From Nitrospinota bacterium (lineage in GTDB: Bacteria > Nitrospinota > Nitrospinia > Nitrospinales > Nitrospinaceae), in the NCBI GenBank assembly GCA_027298165.1, contig JAPUGN010000071.1, positions 1 to 28,764 on the forward strand: 28,764 nt of DNA, written 5' to 3'. A program made the translations under genes and the position numbers. This document shows, one piece after another, positions 13,842 through 22,623 of the stretch. Position 1 is the first letter of the stretch. Each line of letters opens with the position of its first letter. The notes under the pieces are model-generated. The model was not told the DNA's origin. It searched no databases and saw nothing but the letters and a program-made list of their open reading frames with translations.

Positions 13842-15926
13842 TCAAAAAGGGGTCCAGCTCACAGAAACTCCACCGAACAGATTGAACGGGGGGGCCGGCT
13901 CAAAATACCTCCCGCCCGCAGCGTTGATCCGGGTATTGGCATTGTAGCGTTCATCCAGCAGATTATTCATTCCCAAAAATATGGAACCGCGAACCGAACA
14001 CCATCGCTTGTCCATTCCCAGCGCCAGGCGGGTGCTGGTATAGGCGGCGTTTTCAAACGTGTTTTCATTGTTCACGTAAAACCGTCCGACATGCTCGGCC
14101 TGCAAACTTCCGAACCATCCTTCCGGATGCCGGTATCGAATTTGGACCACCGCCCGTTGGGCGGGTATCCCCGGCAGACGGTTGCCCTTGAAATCCAGCC
14201 CACTGACCACAAACTCCTGAAACTCAAAATCCGAATACGTGTAAGAAACCGTCGCCTGCCAATGAGGGTGAGGCCGCCACCGAACCCAGGCTTCCACTCC
14301 CCTGCGATCGGAAGCGCCGGAATTGCGAAAAAAGGTCCGGCCGGGGAACGCAGCCAATTCGAAGGGAGTGATCTCACCTTCGGTCCGAATATAAAACAAA
14401 GCCAGCTCATATTCGATTGCGGGGTTTCCCTTAATGCCCAACTCGATGCTGTAAGAGGTTTGGGGTTTAAGGTTCGGATTGAATCCTCCGGTCCCTGACG
14501 GATTGTTGATCAATTCGGTGGTGGTTGGGGTTTCAAAGACCGTGGAACCGTTCAGGTAGATTCGGTGTGCTGGAGCCAAATGGTACAATGCACCCAAAGT
14601 GCCGCTCACTTGGGACAAGGTTTGGGAACCGGATTGGTCCCCGTCGGCAAAAAATGCATCGTTTACCCGGTAGTGAATCCGGTCATACCGCGTCCCGGCG
14701 GTCAGCTCCCAATCGTCCGATAGTACCATCTCGTCCCGGATATACATTCCCAGACTGTCCACGATTTCGCGCTGTCTTAACGTCTCGGAACCCCGAGTCC
14801 CGGAGTTATTGTCAAACCGTCGTCGGTCGTCATTCTGATAGAGAATATCGAGGCCGGTGATCCACCGGTTGGATTTTTTAAAAACAAGATGATTGTTGAT
14901 ATATTTCAGGGACATGCCGGGCACCCAGCGCTCAAATTTTACCTGCCCGCCGGAAACGAATGGAAGCCGATTGGAAAAATCGCGGTGAATCAGATGGGCG
15001 GTCAAGGTCAGATCCTGCTTGGCCCCGAGAGGTTGCCGCCACCGCCAACCCACCGATTCCTGATCGACCTCCTCGCCCGCATCAAACAGCACATTTTGAG
15101 GATGGGCCTGGCGCGGATTGGTGGCGGCCTGGAGCGTGGTCAATCCTCCGGGATCTTCCGCTCGTGGGGAATGAAATTTTTGCACTGTCACCAGGGTATC
15201 GGACCCGCTCCGGCCCTGCCAGTTGAATTTGGTTTGAAACAGCAGGTTTTCGGTAACGCTGTGTTCCCGGTACCCGTTCAACTCCAAACGGGATCCAAAA
15301 ACGCGATAATTGGAGCGAGCGGAGCGGCCGCCCAGTTTGAATTGGGTTTTGAGCAGACCGAATGAACCCGTGACGATCTTGGACGCCAATTCGAAAGGTT
15401 CTCTGGGACCGTCTTCGGTGAACACGGAAACCACGCCCCCGGATGCGTTTCCATAAAGCGAGGCCGACGGCCCGCGAAGAACTTCGATATGGTCGATGAT
15501 GCCGGGATCGATTGTATCCAACTGGCTGATCCCGTCTGGCAGAGTTTGAGGTATTTCGTCTACCAGGATTTTAATGCCCCGGACCCCGAAAGGCGAACGA
15601 GCCCCGAACCCGCGAATCGATAATCGCAGGTCTTGTGCAAAATTATAAGGATTTTGAAAAAAAAGCCCCGGAAGGGTGGATAGCGATTCGTCCAAAGTCA
15701 GAGTGGGTTGTCCTGTTTGGATGTCTTCTTTTTCAATAAGGGCCAACGCGTTGGGAATGTTTTGAATGGGTTTGGCGGAACGCGTCGCCGTCACCTCAAT
15801 GGGCTCCAAAACCTCGACGGGATCAACCTGGGGAACCTGGGACCACAGGAGAGAAAACCCCAAACACCATTCCAAAACCAGGACCATCGGCAGGCAGACC
15901 CAAACACGCGGCAAGGAGGCCTCCAT
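13842..15926 (-). CDS. TonB-dependent outer-membrane receptor
   Basis: This is a roughly 694-residue outer-membrane transporter. After a signal peptide ending near LLWSQ there is a probable TonB box within EVLEPIEVTATR, then the plug domain (about 50-170) with LRLSIRGFGARSPFGVRGIKILVDEIPQTLPDG and the IEVLRGPSASLYGNASGG motif. The remainder is a 22-strand-type barrel with alternating hydrophobic residues. It has the family's NLLDERYN near the end and a C-terminal Phe (SWTPF) for BAM recognition. An in-frame TTG at 15932 is an alternative start; neither has a good SD. The gene begins 15 bp after the MerR-type regulator stop and so may be in that transcript. The ligand (siderophore, metal, other) cannot be read from the sequence. 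Confidence 0.94.
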   Translation of the reverse strand: MEASLPRVWVCLPMVLVLEWCLGFSLLWSQVPQVDPVEVLEPIEVTATRSAKPIQNIPNALALIEKEDIQTGQPTLTLDESLSTLPGLFFQNPYNFAQDLRLSIRGFGARSPFGVRGIKILVDEIPQTLPDGISQLDTIDPGIIDHIEVLRGPSASLYGNASGGVVSVFTEDGPREPFELASKIVTGSFGLLKTQFKLGGRSARSNYRVFGSRLELNGYREHSVTENLLFQTKFNWQGRSGSDTLVTVQKFHSPRAEDPGGLTTLQAATNPRQAHPQNVLFDAGEEVDQESVGWRWRQPLGAKQDLTLTAHLIHRDFSNRLPFVSGGQVKFERWVPGMSLKYINNHLVFKKSNRWITGLDILYQNDDRRRFDNNSGTRGSETLRQREIVDSLGMYIRDEMVLSDDWELTAGTRYDRIHYRVNDAFFADGDQSGSQTLSQVSGTLGALYHLAPAHRIYLNGSTVFETPTTTELINNPSGTGGFNPNLKPQTSYSIELGIKGNPAIEYELALFYIRTEGEITPFELAAFPGRTFFRNSGASDRRGVEAWVRWRPHPHWQATVSYTYSDFEFQEFVVSGLDFKGNRLPGIPAQRAVVQIRYRHPEGWFGSLQAEHVGRFYVNNENTFENAAYTSTRLALGMDKRWCSVRGSIFLGMNNLLDERYNANTRINAAGGRYFEPAPPFNLFGGVSVSWTPF

Positions 15927-15941
15927 TCCCAAGGAGCGAGT

Positions 15942-16310
15942 TTATTTTGAATTCTGGTCCAGGATGTTCAATATCGATTTTAAATCCTGACTGGCTTTCT
16001 TTTTCCAGTCGGCCAACGCTTCCCGGTCAAACCCGAAATCCAACTGGGAGCCACCATCGTTGGACCGTTTATTTTTTAATTTGTTTTTGGCGCCCGCGAT
16101 GGTGAACTTGTCCTTATACAGCAATTGTTTGATTTCCAGAACCTGATCGATATCTTTTTTCTGGTACAGCCGCTGGCCCGACTTGTTTTTATTAGGCTTG
16201 AGAACATCGAACTCGTCCTCCCAGTACCGGAGAACATGCTGTTCGACTCCGGCGATCTCCGCCACTTCACCAATTTTGAAAAACAGTTTATCCGGTATGG
16301 GTTGGTTCAT
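15942..16310 (-). CDS. MerR-family transcriptional regulator
   Basis: This 122-residue DNA-binding protein has the N-terminal MerR winged helix: FFKIGEVAEIAGVEQHVLRYWEDEF (residues 10-34), then the wing with SGQRLYQKKDIDQVLEI. The C-terminus is short and Lys-rich (KNKLKNKR) with a helical tail, and no metal- or drug-binding domain is present. The frame stays open 35 codons further upstream, but that part lies inside the IHF gene and looks unlike MerR, so I place the start at the ATG at 16310. This gives a 23-bp overlap with the IHF gene end and suggests translational coupling. An IHF-alpha then short-MerR pairing is common in delta-proteobacteria-like genomes. Its targets are unknown; the adjacent TonB receptor gene is a candidate. 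Confidence 0.88.
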   Translation of the reverse strand: MNQPIPDKLFFKIGEVAEIAGVEQHVLRYWEDEFDVLKPNKNKSGQRLYQKKDIDQVLEIKQLLYKDKFTIAGAKNKLKNKRSNDGGSQLDFGFDREALADWKKKASQDLKSILNILDQNSK

Positions 16311-16617
16311 AAGCCTTGCTATTGGTTGAGTCAAGTAAATGCTTACTGGGTTTAAAAGTAAGCACCCGTCTGGGTTTGATAATGATGGGTTCGCCGGTCC
16401 GGGGATTCCGCGCATTCCGGGCTTTTTTATCCCTCAGATTGAAACTTGCAAAGCCAACGATACGAACATTTTCCCCTTTACTCAGAACGGCTTTAATTTC
16501 ATCCAATACCACATCCACCGCCGTAGCGGCTTCCTGCCGGGTAAAACCGACCCGTTCATAAACCCGGTCCACAATATCTGATTTTACGATGGTACCTAAT
16601 TCTGATCCCTTTGTCAT
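16288..16617 (-). CDS. ihfA: integration host factor alpha-like / HU-family DNA-binding protein
   Basis: This 109-residue nucleoid protein bends DNA. It shows the HU/IHF signature FASFNLRDKKARNARNPRTGEP with the intercalating-Pro region (RNPRTGE), and the preceding LSKGENVRIVGF. It is slightly longer than E. coli IhfA because of an N-terminal TKGSELG and a C-terminal STNSKAYEPTHTG extension. The start is the ATG at 16617, preceded by GAGGTG with good spacing; a GTG at 16623 is part of that SD. It is 20 bp downstream of the EF-G-like gene stop and overlaps merR by 23 bp. I call it alpha rather than HU because of the operon partner and the motif; no pheT lies beside it here. Confidence 0.9.
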   Translation of the reverse strand: MTKGSELGTIVKSDIVDRVYERVGFTRQEAATAVDVVLDEIKAVLSKGENVRIVGFASFNLRDKKARNARNPRTGEPIIIKPRRVLTFKPSKHLLDSTNSKAYEPTHTG

Positions 16618-16637
16618 AAGCACCTCGATAGGAAAAG

Positions 16638-18731
16638 TTAATCTTCTTCTTTTTTCGCCTCTTGTTTAGCTTCTTCTATAATTTTCGCGGTGAGGTGTTC
16701 CGGAACGACATCATAATGATCAAATTCCATCACAAATATCCCTCGCCCGCTGGTTACTGATCGAAGTTCAGCAGCATAGTTCAAAATGGAAGCCATGGGG
16801 ACATGGGCGCGGACATTCTGGTTGTCATCGTTGGCATCGACGCCGAGAATTTTACCGCGCTTGGAGTTGAGGTCCCCGATGACGTCCCCCACAAATTCGC
16901 TGGGAACCACCACTTCCATGGTCATGACCGGCTCAAGCAGAATCGGCTTGCATTCCAAGACCCCCTTTTTGAAACCGATCGATCCGGCAATCTTAAAGGC
17001 CAATTCAGACGAGTCCACATTATGGTAGGAACCGTCATACAACGCGACCTTCACGTCGACCATGGGATAGTTCGCCAATACGCCATGGGCCATGGCTTCA
17101 TGTACACCTTTTTCCACCGCCGGAATATAGGTCTTGGGAATGGCGCCGCCGACGATCCGGTTTTCAAATTCAAAACCCCCTCCCCTGGGCAGCGGCGATA
17201 TTTCCAGCCAGGTATCGCCGAATTGTCCGCGGCCGCCGGATTGTTTTTTGTGTTTGCCCTGAACTTTGGTTTTTCCACGCAGGGTTTCGAGGTACGGCAC
17301 CTTGGGCGGTTTCACATCGACATCCACGCCAAACCGCCGCTTCAAGCGCTCGATGATGACATCAAGATGCTCGGTGCCCATTCCTGAGACCAGGAGTTCG
17401 TGGGTTTGCGCATTCCTCTCCACTTTCAAAGTCGGGTCTTCCTCCACCAAGCGGTGAAGGGAGATGCTGATCTTTTCCTCGTCGGCCCGCGTTTTGGGTA
17501 TTATGGCACGGGCCAGTACCGGAGTAGGAAATACGATGGGATCGAATTGAACTCCTTTGCCCTTGACCGTCAACGTGTCACCGGTGGAGGTCACCTTGAG
17601 CTTAGCGACAGTACCCATGTCCCCAGCAATGATTTCCGTCATCGGGACCTGCTTTTTGCCCTGCATGGCGAAGAGCTGGCCCACTCTTTCTTCGGTTTCA
17701 TGATTGGCGTTGTAGACCGTGGAATCTGGTTTTAAGGAACCGGAGTAAACCCGGAACAAGGTTAATTTGCCAGCATAAGGGTCAGCGATGGTTTTGAACA
17801 CGAGACTGGAAAACATCCCGTTGCTATCGAACGTCACTTCAACCACCTCGTCGCTGTTCAAAGATTTCCCCAGTTGTGCCGGGCATTGTTCGGGCGAAGG
17901 CAAAAAGTCGGCTATCGCTTTCATCAACCGGTCGGTGCCGATGTTATGCAACGCGGACCCCAGAATCACGGGAACCAGTTGACCGCTCTCGACTCCCTTT
18001 TTGAGGCCCAGGTCAAACTCCTCGTCGGTCAATTCGCCTTTGTCCAGATAGGATTCGATCAATTCGTCATCGGATTCGGCCACTGCTTCGACCAGCTCGG
18101 CGCGCCGGTTTTCCACTGCGTCTTTCACCTCGCTGGGGATGTCGGAGACGGTGCCGGACCCTTTGCCATCTTTTTCATAGGCGTAGTATTTATTCTCGAC
18201 CAGATCCACCACGCCGGAGAATTTATCGCCACTACCCACGGGAACATGCAACAGAAAGGGTTGCGCTTTGAATTTCTTTTTCAGGGATTCAAGGATGGGT
18301 TGAATGGAGGCATGCTCGCTGTCCATTTTGTTGATGAACACGATCCGCTTGAGCGAACTTTCATCCGCCCATTGCCAGACTTTTTCGGTATAAAACTGAA
18401 TGCCCGCATCGGCGGCAATGACGACCACGACGCCGTCCGATACTCGGATACAGCCGGGCGTATCGGCGATAAAGTTGCCGTTACCGGGAGTATCCAGAAT
18501 GTTGAATTTATATTTTTGCCATTCGCTGACGGCGAATGAAGCGTTGATGGAGTGGCCGCGCCGGACTTCGTCCGGGTCGTAATCCATGATGGAGGAGTTG
18601 TCGCCTACTTTTCCCAAGCGGTCGGACACGCCGGATAAATACAACAGACTTTCAACGACAGAAGTTTTGCCGGCCCCGGCATGGCCGACAAACGCCACGT
18701 TTCTGATCTGTTCCACTTTGTACGATTTCAT
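16638..18731 (-). CDS. EF-G-like translational GTPase (FusA2/EF-G-2 type)
   Basis: This 697-residue five-domain protein has EF-G layout. G1 is GHAGAGKTS (G16-S24), G4 is NKMD (N134-D137), and domain III-V motifs include GMGTEHLDVIIERLKRRF and SGGRGQFGDTWLEISPL. The switch I region is RRGHSI (58-62) rather than the RGITI of canonical EF-G. The G3 motif is DTPGN (80-84), so the catalytic His of DTPGH is Asn. These features match the second-type EF-G paralogues such as Thermus EF-G-2 (DAPGY/DTPGY), whose role in the cell is not settled. It is thus probably not the main fusA gene, which is normally next to rpsL/rpsG/tuf. It heads the unit with ihfA, merR and the TonB receptor. Confidence 0.93.
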   Translation of the reverse strand: MKSYKVEQIRNVAFVGHAGAGKTSVVESLLYLSGVSDRLGKVGDNSSIMDYDPDEVRRGHSINASFAVSEWQKYKFNILDTPGNGNFIADTPGCIRVSDGVVVVIAADAGIQFYTEKVWQWADESSLKRIVFINKMDSEHASIQPILESLKKKFKAQPFLLHVPVGSGDKFSGVVDLVENKYYAYEKDGKGSGTVSDIPSEVKDAVENRRAELVEAVAESDDELIESYLDKGELTDEEFDLGLKKGVESGQLVPVILGSALHNIGTDRLMKAIADFLPSPEQCPAQLGKSLNSDEVVEVTFDSNGMFSSLVFKTIADPYAGKLTLFRVYSGSLKPDSTVYNANHETEERVGQLFAMQGKKQVPMTEIIAGDMGTVAKLKVTSTGDTLTVKGKGVQFDPIVFPTPVLARAIIPKTRADEEKISISLHRLVEEDPTLKVERNAQTHELLVSGMGTEHLDVIIERLKRRFGVDVDVKPPKVPYLETLRGKTKVQGKHKKQSGGRGQFGDTWLEISPLPRGGGFEFENRIVGGAIPKTYIPAVEKGVHEAMAHGVLANYPMVDVKVALYDGSYHNVDSSELAFKIAGSIGFKKGVLECKPILLEPVMTMEVVVPSEFVGDVIGDLNSKRGKILGVDANDDNQNVRAHVPMASILNYAAELRSVTSGRGIFVMEFDHYDVVPEHLTAKIIEEAKQEAKKEED

Positions 18732-18809
18732 GCTTCTCCCCCGCAGAGCCGGGAACCACTCTGCATGCTCAAAAAGCGCAATAATACCAATTTAAAGAAT
18801 GGTGTCTAA

Positions 18810-18838
18810 ATTAAATCTTTAAATGTGTATGTGTACAA
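18810..18838 (-). promoter_or_regulatory. putative promoter for the EF-G-like gene
   Basis: On the minus strand TTGTAC (18838-18833) and TTTAAT (18815-18810) are spaced by exactly 17 bp. The -10 matches 5/6 bases, while the -35 matches only the first three. It lies in the AT-rich 150-bp gap between the MBL-fusion gene and the EF-G-like gene, about 75 nt upstream of the start. Confidence 0.38.
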
Positions 18839-18881
18839 AGATACGTTGACAGGACTTATTCCATAATCCGGCGAAGGAAAA

Positions 18882-21275
18882 TCAATACAATGCAGATTCC
18901 AACCGCTTCATTTTTTTGAAAACCGTGCCGTAAAAAGACGGATAGAGCTTAAAAAGCTTGCTCAATTCACGCGAGTGAATGCCCACCGCAAGCACATTAT
19001 CGGAGTGGGCCGTGGCTCGAGCCGCCAAAGGAACATGTTTCCAATCTGGAATTTTCCCCATAATATCGCCACTTGACAGAAAAGCAACGTTTTTTGTGCC
19101 TTGTGGAGAAATTTTTACTTCTCCCGAAATTATGACGAAAACCTGGTCCTTCTTTGCCTCCGGCGAAAATATAGGTTCATTTTTGCTCCAGTGACGCAAT
19201 TCCCCGAAACCGAGGGATGCGATCAGGCCGGGCCGTATTATGTTATTGAAATAATTGCTCAAGTGGTAAAACTCGTCGATAATCTGAGGCAGGTTTGATT
19301 GTTGGTAGAATTTTTTGGGGATCCTCAGAAGCGTCAAGTCGGACATGGCCTTGACGGTGGCGCGGCGGTGGGGATTGGGGGTGGCAATCGCCAGCTCCCC
19401 GAAAAACATTCCCTTTTCATAGACGACCGAATGATGATTATTAATACAGATTTCCGCAAAACCGTTCAATATGACGAAAAACGTGTCTCCGATTTCATTT
19501 TTGGAAAAAACTGTTTCCCCGGATTTGAATTTTTGGATTTTCGACTCTTTCACAATTCTTGCCAGCTGGGTTTTCTTGACCTCCTTGAACAACATCATAT
19601 CATTGATCAGATTCACCTTGGACCGCGCCTGGGTCTTCCGGCTTTTGATCACCACATCGGTCTCCCCCTCACAGGCGAAACGGAAGTAGGGATGGGGGAA
19701 CGGTTCCTTATGCTGGTGAACCAGCACCACCTTTTTGGCCAGTGCCGAATCGAAGTGAGTGAGAGAACCCAACTCGGTATGCAGGTTGCCTCCCCCGACT
19801 TCCTGAATGATCAAATCCGCATCCCAGACAAAACCCAGAACCGAATCTCTCCGCTTGCGTGAGAAATTTCCCATTTTCCACCACCGGTAGGTCAGGTCCA
19901 CGTCGTATTTCGTGTCGCCGGAGTGGCTGATGGTTTTTTCCTTTCCCCCGGGAGGCCGGTAGATCACCTTGAACCGGCAGGCGGGAATGGAATGCAGCGA
20001 GTAATCGAATTGCAAATAGGTGCGCTTGAAGCCGGGCAGTTTAAACCTCTCACCCACATCCACCTCCAGAAAGTCCACAAATTGCTCCAGCACATCCTGG
20101 GGGAACAGGCTGATGGCCTGAACTTTTCTCAGGAAACTCTCGAAAATAATACGGGTGGTAATCAATTGGATCCGCTGACCCGAAAGGATTTTTTCAATCA
20201 ACCCGGAATCGTGATCCGAATGAACGTGGGACAGGATGATGTAGTTGATGTCTTTGTCGGTGATCCCATACCTCAAGATTGTATCGTTATTCTCACTGAA
20301 GGCATCGACCATGATGCCTTGGCCTTCCGACCAGATGATAAGGCAACTGTTTTTCCTTTGGTGGGAAAACCCCGATCCCACGCCAAGATAGGTGACACCC
20401 ATGAAGGGTTTTTCCAGAGGCCTTACGAAATCAAGTTGGGGCGGACGGTCCGGCTTGATGAAGTTGATGGAACATTTCCGCCGGCTCTTGTGATAGATAT
20501 CGAATTCGGCAGGCCGGGTCTGAACGATTTTTAGGGTTGCCGGGTTTGCCCCCGATCCCTTCAGGGTCACGGTATTCTGTTTATTGAAGCATTGGAATTC
20601 AATCAGGGTGTCGATGAAATCATTCTGATTTTTCTCTTTCGCCAGGGAAAACAGCTCCATTTCCTTTTTCAACTGGGCACAGGTGATGAAATTTCGGGCA
20701 AACCGCGAAAGGATCCGAGAATTGGTTTTATCTGCCAACCACTTCTTTTTGCGAACCACCGTTTCAAAATAACTTCTTACCTCCGATTGAATCCGACGGT
20801 CGGACGCATTATATTTGAGGAGGTGGCTGTACAGGTCGATCGGTTTCCGGCTTTCCGCCAATTGATCCAGAAAAAGATGGAACCGTTTCAATTCGGTTTT
20901 CGTAAATCCGCTCTCGCGGCTGAACCGGCGAAACTGAGCGTGGAGCAGGTTCTTGAAAGTCGGGCCAAACAGGGTTTCCTGAAGAATGGATTTCAACCGC
21001 GCCTGCTGGTCGGCCGTGCAGTAAATGGTGATCTTTTCGCGGGAAGGCCTGTCGAACAAAAAAGTATAAACAATAAATTCGAAATCGAAATTGTTCTTCC
21101 CCTGAACAAAGGTGCGAATGGGAAGCACGTACCGGGATGGAAGATTTTCGGCCCGCCGGCCGAAATCCTTGACAATGCCTGGTGGACACCCGAAACAAAC
21201 CCGTTCGAATCCCTTCATCTTCAACACCCGGAAATTGTAACCCCGGTATATGCTGTAATTTTTACGATTCGCCAT
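18882..21275 (-). CDS. metallo-beta-lactamase fold protein fused to two cyclic-nucleotide-binding-like domains
   Basis: This 797-residue protein has no signal peptide or membrane segment. Residues 1 to about 285 are an unrecognised, basic, helical region. Residues about 290-525 form a metallo-beta-lactamase domain with H350-x-H352-x-D354-H355, H428, D454 (SGDT) and H499/H520, so a complete two-metal site is plausible. Residues about 560-680 form a cNMP-binding domain whose phosphate cassette FGELAIATPNPHRRATV keeps Gly-Glu (G626-E627) and Arg (R638). A second copy at about 685-795 is degenerate (GDIMGKIP, no Glu/Arg pair). A phosphodiesterase or nuclease activity gated by a cyclic nucleotide is a reasonable inference, not shown. 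It begins 3 bp after der and is the last gene of the amidase-der unit. Confidence 0.85.
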   Translation of the reverse strand: MANRKNYSIYRGYNFRVLKMKGFERVCFGCPPGIVKDFGRRAENLPSRYVLPIRTFVQGKNNFDFEFIVYTFLFDRPSREKITIYCTADQQARLKSILQETLFGPTFKNLLHAQFRRFSRESGFTKTELKRFHLFLDQLAESRKPIDLYSHLLKYNASDRRIQSEVRSYFETVVRKKKWLADKTNSRILSRFARNFITCAQLKKEMELFSLAKEKNQNDFIDTLIEFQCFNKQNTVTLKGSGANPATLKIVQTRPAEFDIYHKSRRKCSINFIKPDRPPQLDFVRPLEKPFMGVTYLGVGSGFSHQRKNSCLIIWSEGQGIMVDAFSENNDTILRYGITDKDINYIILSHVHSDHDSGLIEKILSGQRIQLITTRIIFESFLRKVQAISLFPQDVLEQFVDFLEVDVGERFKLPGFKRTYLQFDYSLHSIPACRFKVIYRPPGGKEKTISHSGDTKYDVDLTYRWWKMGNFSRKRRDSVLGFVWDADLIIQEVGGGNLHTELGSLTHFDSALAKKVVLVHQHKEPFPHPYFRFACEGETDVVIKSRKTQARSKVNLINDMMLFKEVKKTQLARIVKESKIQKFKSGETVFSKNEIGDTFFVILNGFAEICINNHHSVVYEKGMFFGELAIATPNPHRRATVKAMSDLTLLRIPKKFYQQSNLPQIIDEFYHLSNYFNNIIRPGLIASLGFGELRHWSKNEPIFSPEAKKDQVFVIISGEVKISPQGTKNVAFLSSGDIMGKIPDWKHVPLAARATAHSDNVLAVGIHSRELSKLFKLYPSFYGTVFKKMKRLESALY

Positions 21276-21278
21276 AAC

Positions 21279-22601
21279 TCAATTACCGGACCGCCGTGGA
21301 GTAAACTTCAATCGCACCGGAGTTCCCGAAAAACCGAAGGACTTCCTGAGACTGTTCGTCAAATACCGGCTGTATGAAAAATGAATGCCCTCTGGATAAT
21401 TTACAAAACATTGAAACGTGGGAGGACAGCTTTTTACCTGGGTGGAGTAAAACAATTTAATGAACTTTCCCCGGTAACTGCTGAACGGATTTTTCTCGAT
21501 CGCCCGGGCGAAACAGTCGTTCAACTTGCCGGTGGGCACCTTTTTCGAATATTCCGAATAAACCCGCTGCACTTCCGGGAAAAACTTCTTCAGTCCAAAC
21601 CCCGTTTTGGCGGAGACCAACAGCACCGGCGCAAAATCCAGGAATTTTAATTTGTCCCGCAATTTCTCCTCCAACGCTTCATGAGCCTGTTTCTTGCGGT
21701 CCAGGAGATCGCACTTGTTGACAGCCAGAATGCATCCACGGCCCCGCTCGAATGCGTATCCGGCGATGGTGGCGTCCTGATCGCTGACTCCCGATTCGCC
21801 ATCCAGAATGAGTACCGCAATATCGCACCGCTCCAGCGCCTTGAGAGCCATAATGACGCTTGTCTTTTCCAGCAGACGTGTGGTTTTGCCTTTGCGCCGG
21901 ATACCTGCGGTATCAATGAGTATGAATTCGGTCCCGTCGAGCACGATGGACGAGTCCACCGCATCCCGCGTGGTTCCGGGAATTTCGGAGACAATACAGC
22001 GGTCGGACTTCAACAATTTGTTGATAAGCGATGATTTGCCGGCATTGGGTTTTCCGATCACCGCGATGCGTATGCCTCCCGGCTCCGCCGCTTCCTCTTC
22101 CACTTCGGGAAAACCCTCGACCAACCGCTCCAGCATGGTTTCGATCCCGGAACCGTGCTCGGCGGAAATCGCAAAGGTGGCCTCCACCCCCATCTGATAA
22201 AAATCATGGATCAGCGCTTCGTGTTTGGGATCGTCCACCTTGTTGACCAAAATAAACAGCGGTTTTCCGGAGGACCGTACTTTGTTGATCACTTCGCGAT
22301 CCTGCGGCGTCAGGCCCTGCTGGCCGTCACCCACAAACAGAATAGTATCGGCCTCGGCGATTGCGATGTCCGCCTGCTCCTTGACCTTGAGTTCTATATC
22401 GTTGTCGGAGGAAAGATCGATGCCGCCGGTATCAATCACGATAAACGACCTGCCGAACCACTCGGCCCGGCTGAACATGCGGTCGCGCGTCACCCCCGGC
22501 GCATCGTTGACAATCGCCACGCGCTTTTTGACAATTTTATTGAAGAGGGTGGATTTCCCGACATTGGCCCTTCCGATGATGGCGATTTGGGGAATGGGCA
22601 T
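21279..22601 (-). CDS. der: ribosome-associated GTPase Der (EngA)
   Basis: This 440-residue protein has the tandem GTPase domains unique to Der, required for 50S subunit assembly. G domain 1 has G1 GRANVGKS (10-17), G3 DTGG (58-61) and G4 NKVD (120-123). G domain 2 has GKPNAGKS (183-190), DTAG (230-233) and NKCD. The C-terminal KH-like domain includes KLFYSTQVKSCPPTFQCFVN and the closing SFGFSGTPVRLKF. Length is typical. It lies 22 bp downstream of the amidase gene and 3 bp upstream of the MBL-fusion gene, so it is probably transcribed from the promoter before the amidase. Confidence 0.98.
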   Translation of the reverse strand: MPIPQIAIIGRANVGKSTLFNKIVKKRVAIVNDAPGVTRDRMFSRAEWFGRSFIVIDTGGIDLSSDNDIELKVKEQADIAIAEADTILFVGDGQQGLTPQDREVINKVRSSGKPLFILVNKVDDPKHEALIHDFYQMGVEATFAISAEHGSGIETMLERLVEGFPEVEEEAAEPGGIRIAVIGKPNAGKSSLINKLLKSDRCIVSEIPGTTRDAVDSSIVLDGTEFILIDTAGIRRKGKTTRLLEKTSVIMALKALERCDIAVLILDGESGVSDQDATIAGYAFERGRGCILAVNKCDLLDRKKQAHEALEEKLRDKLKFLDFAPVLLVSAKTGFGLKKFFPEVQRVYSEYSKKVPTGKLNDCFARAIEKNPFSSYRGKFIKLFYSTQVKSCPPTFQCFVNYPEGIHFSYSRYLTNSLRKSFGFSGTPVRLKFTPRRSGN

Positions 22602-22623
22602 GGCATCATCTCAGTTTCCGGGG

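Noticed and set aside
16311..16415. Upstream extension of the MerR frame by 35 codons
   Set aside because: The extension lies inside the IHF coding sequence and does not resemble MerR; the ATG at 16310 fits the family start.
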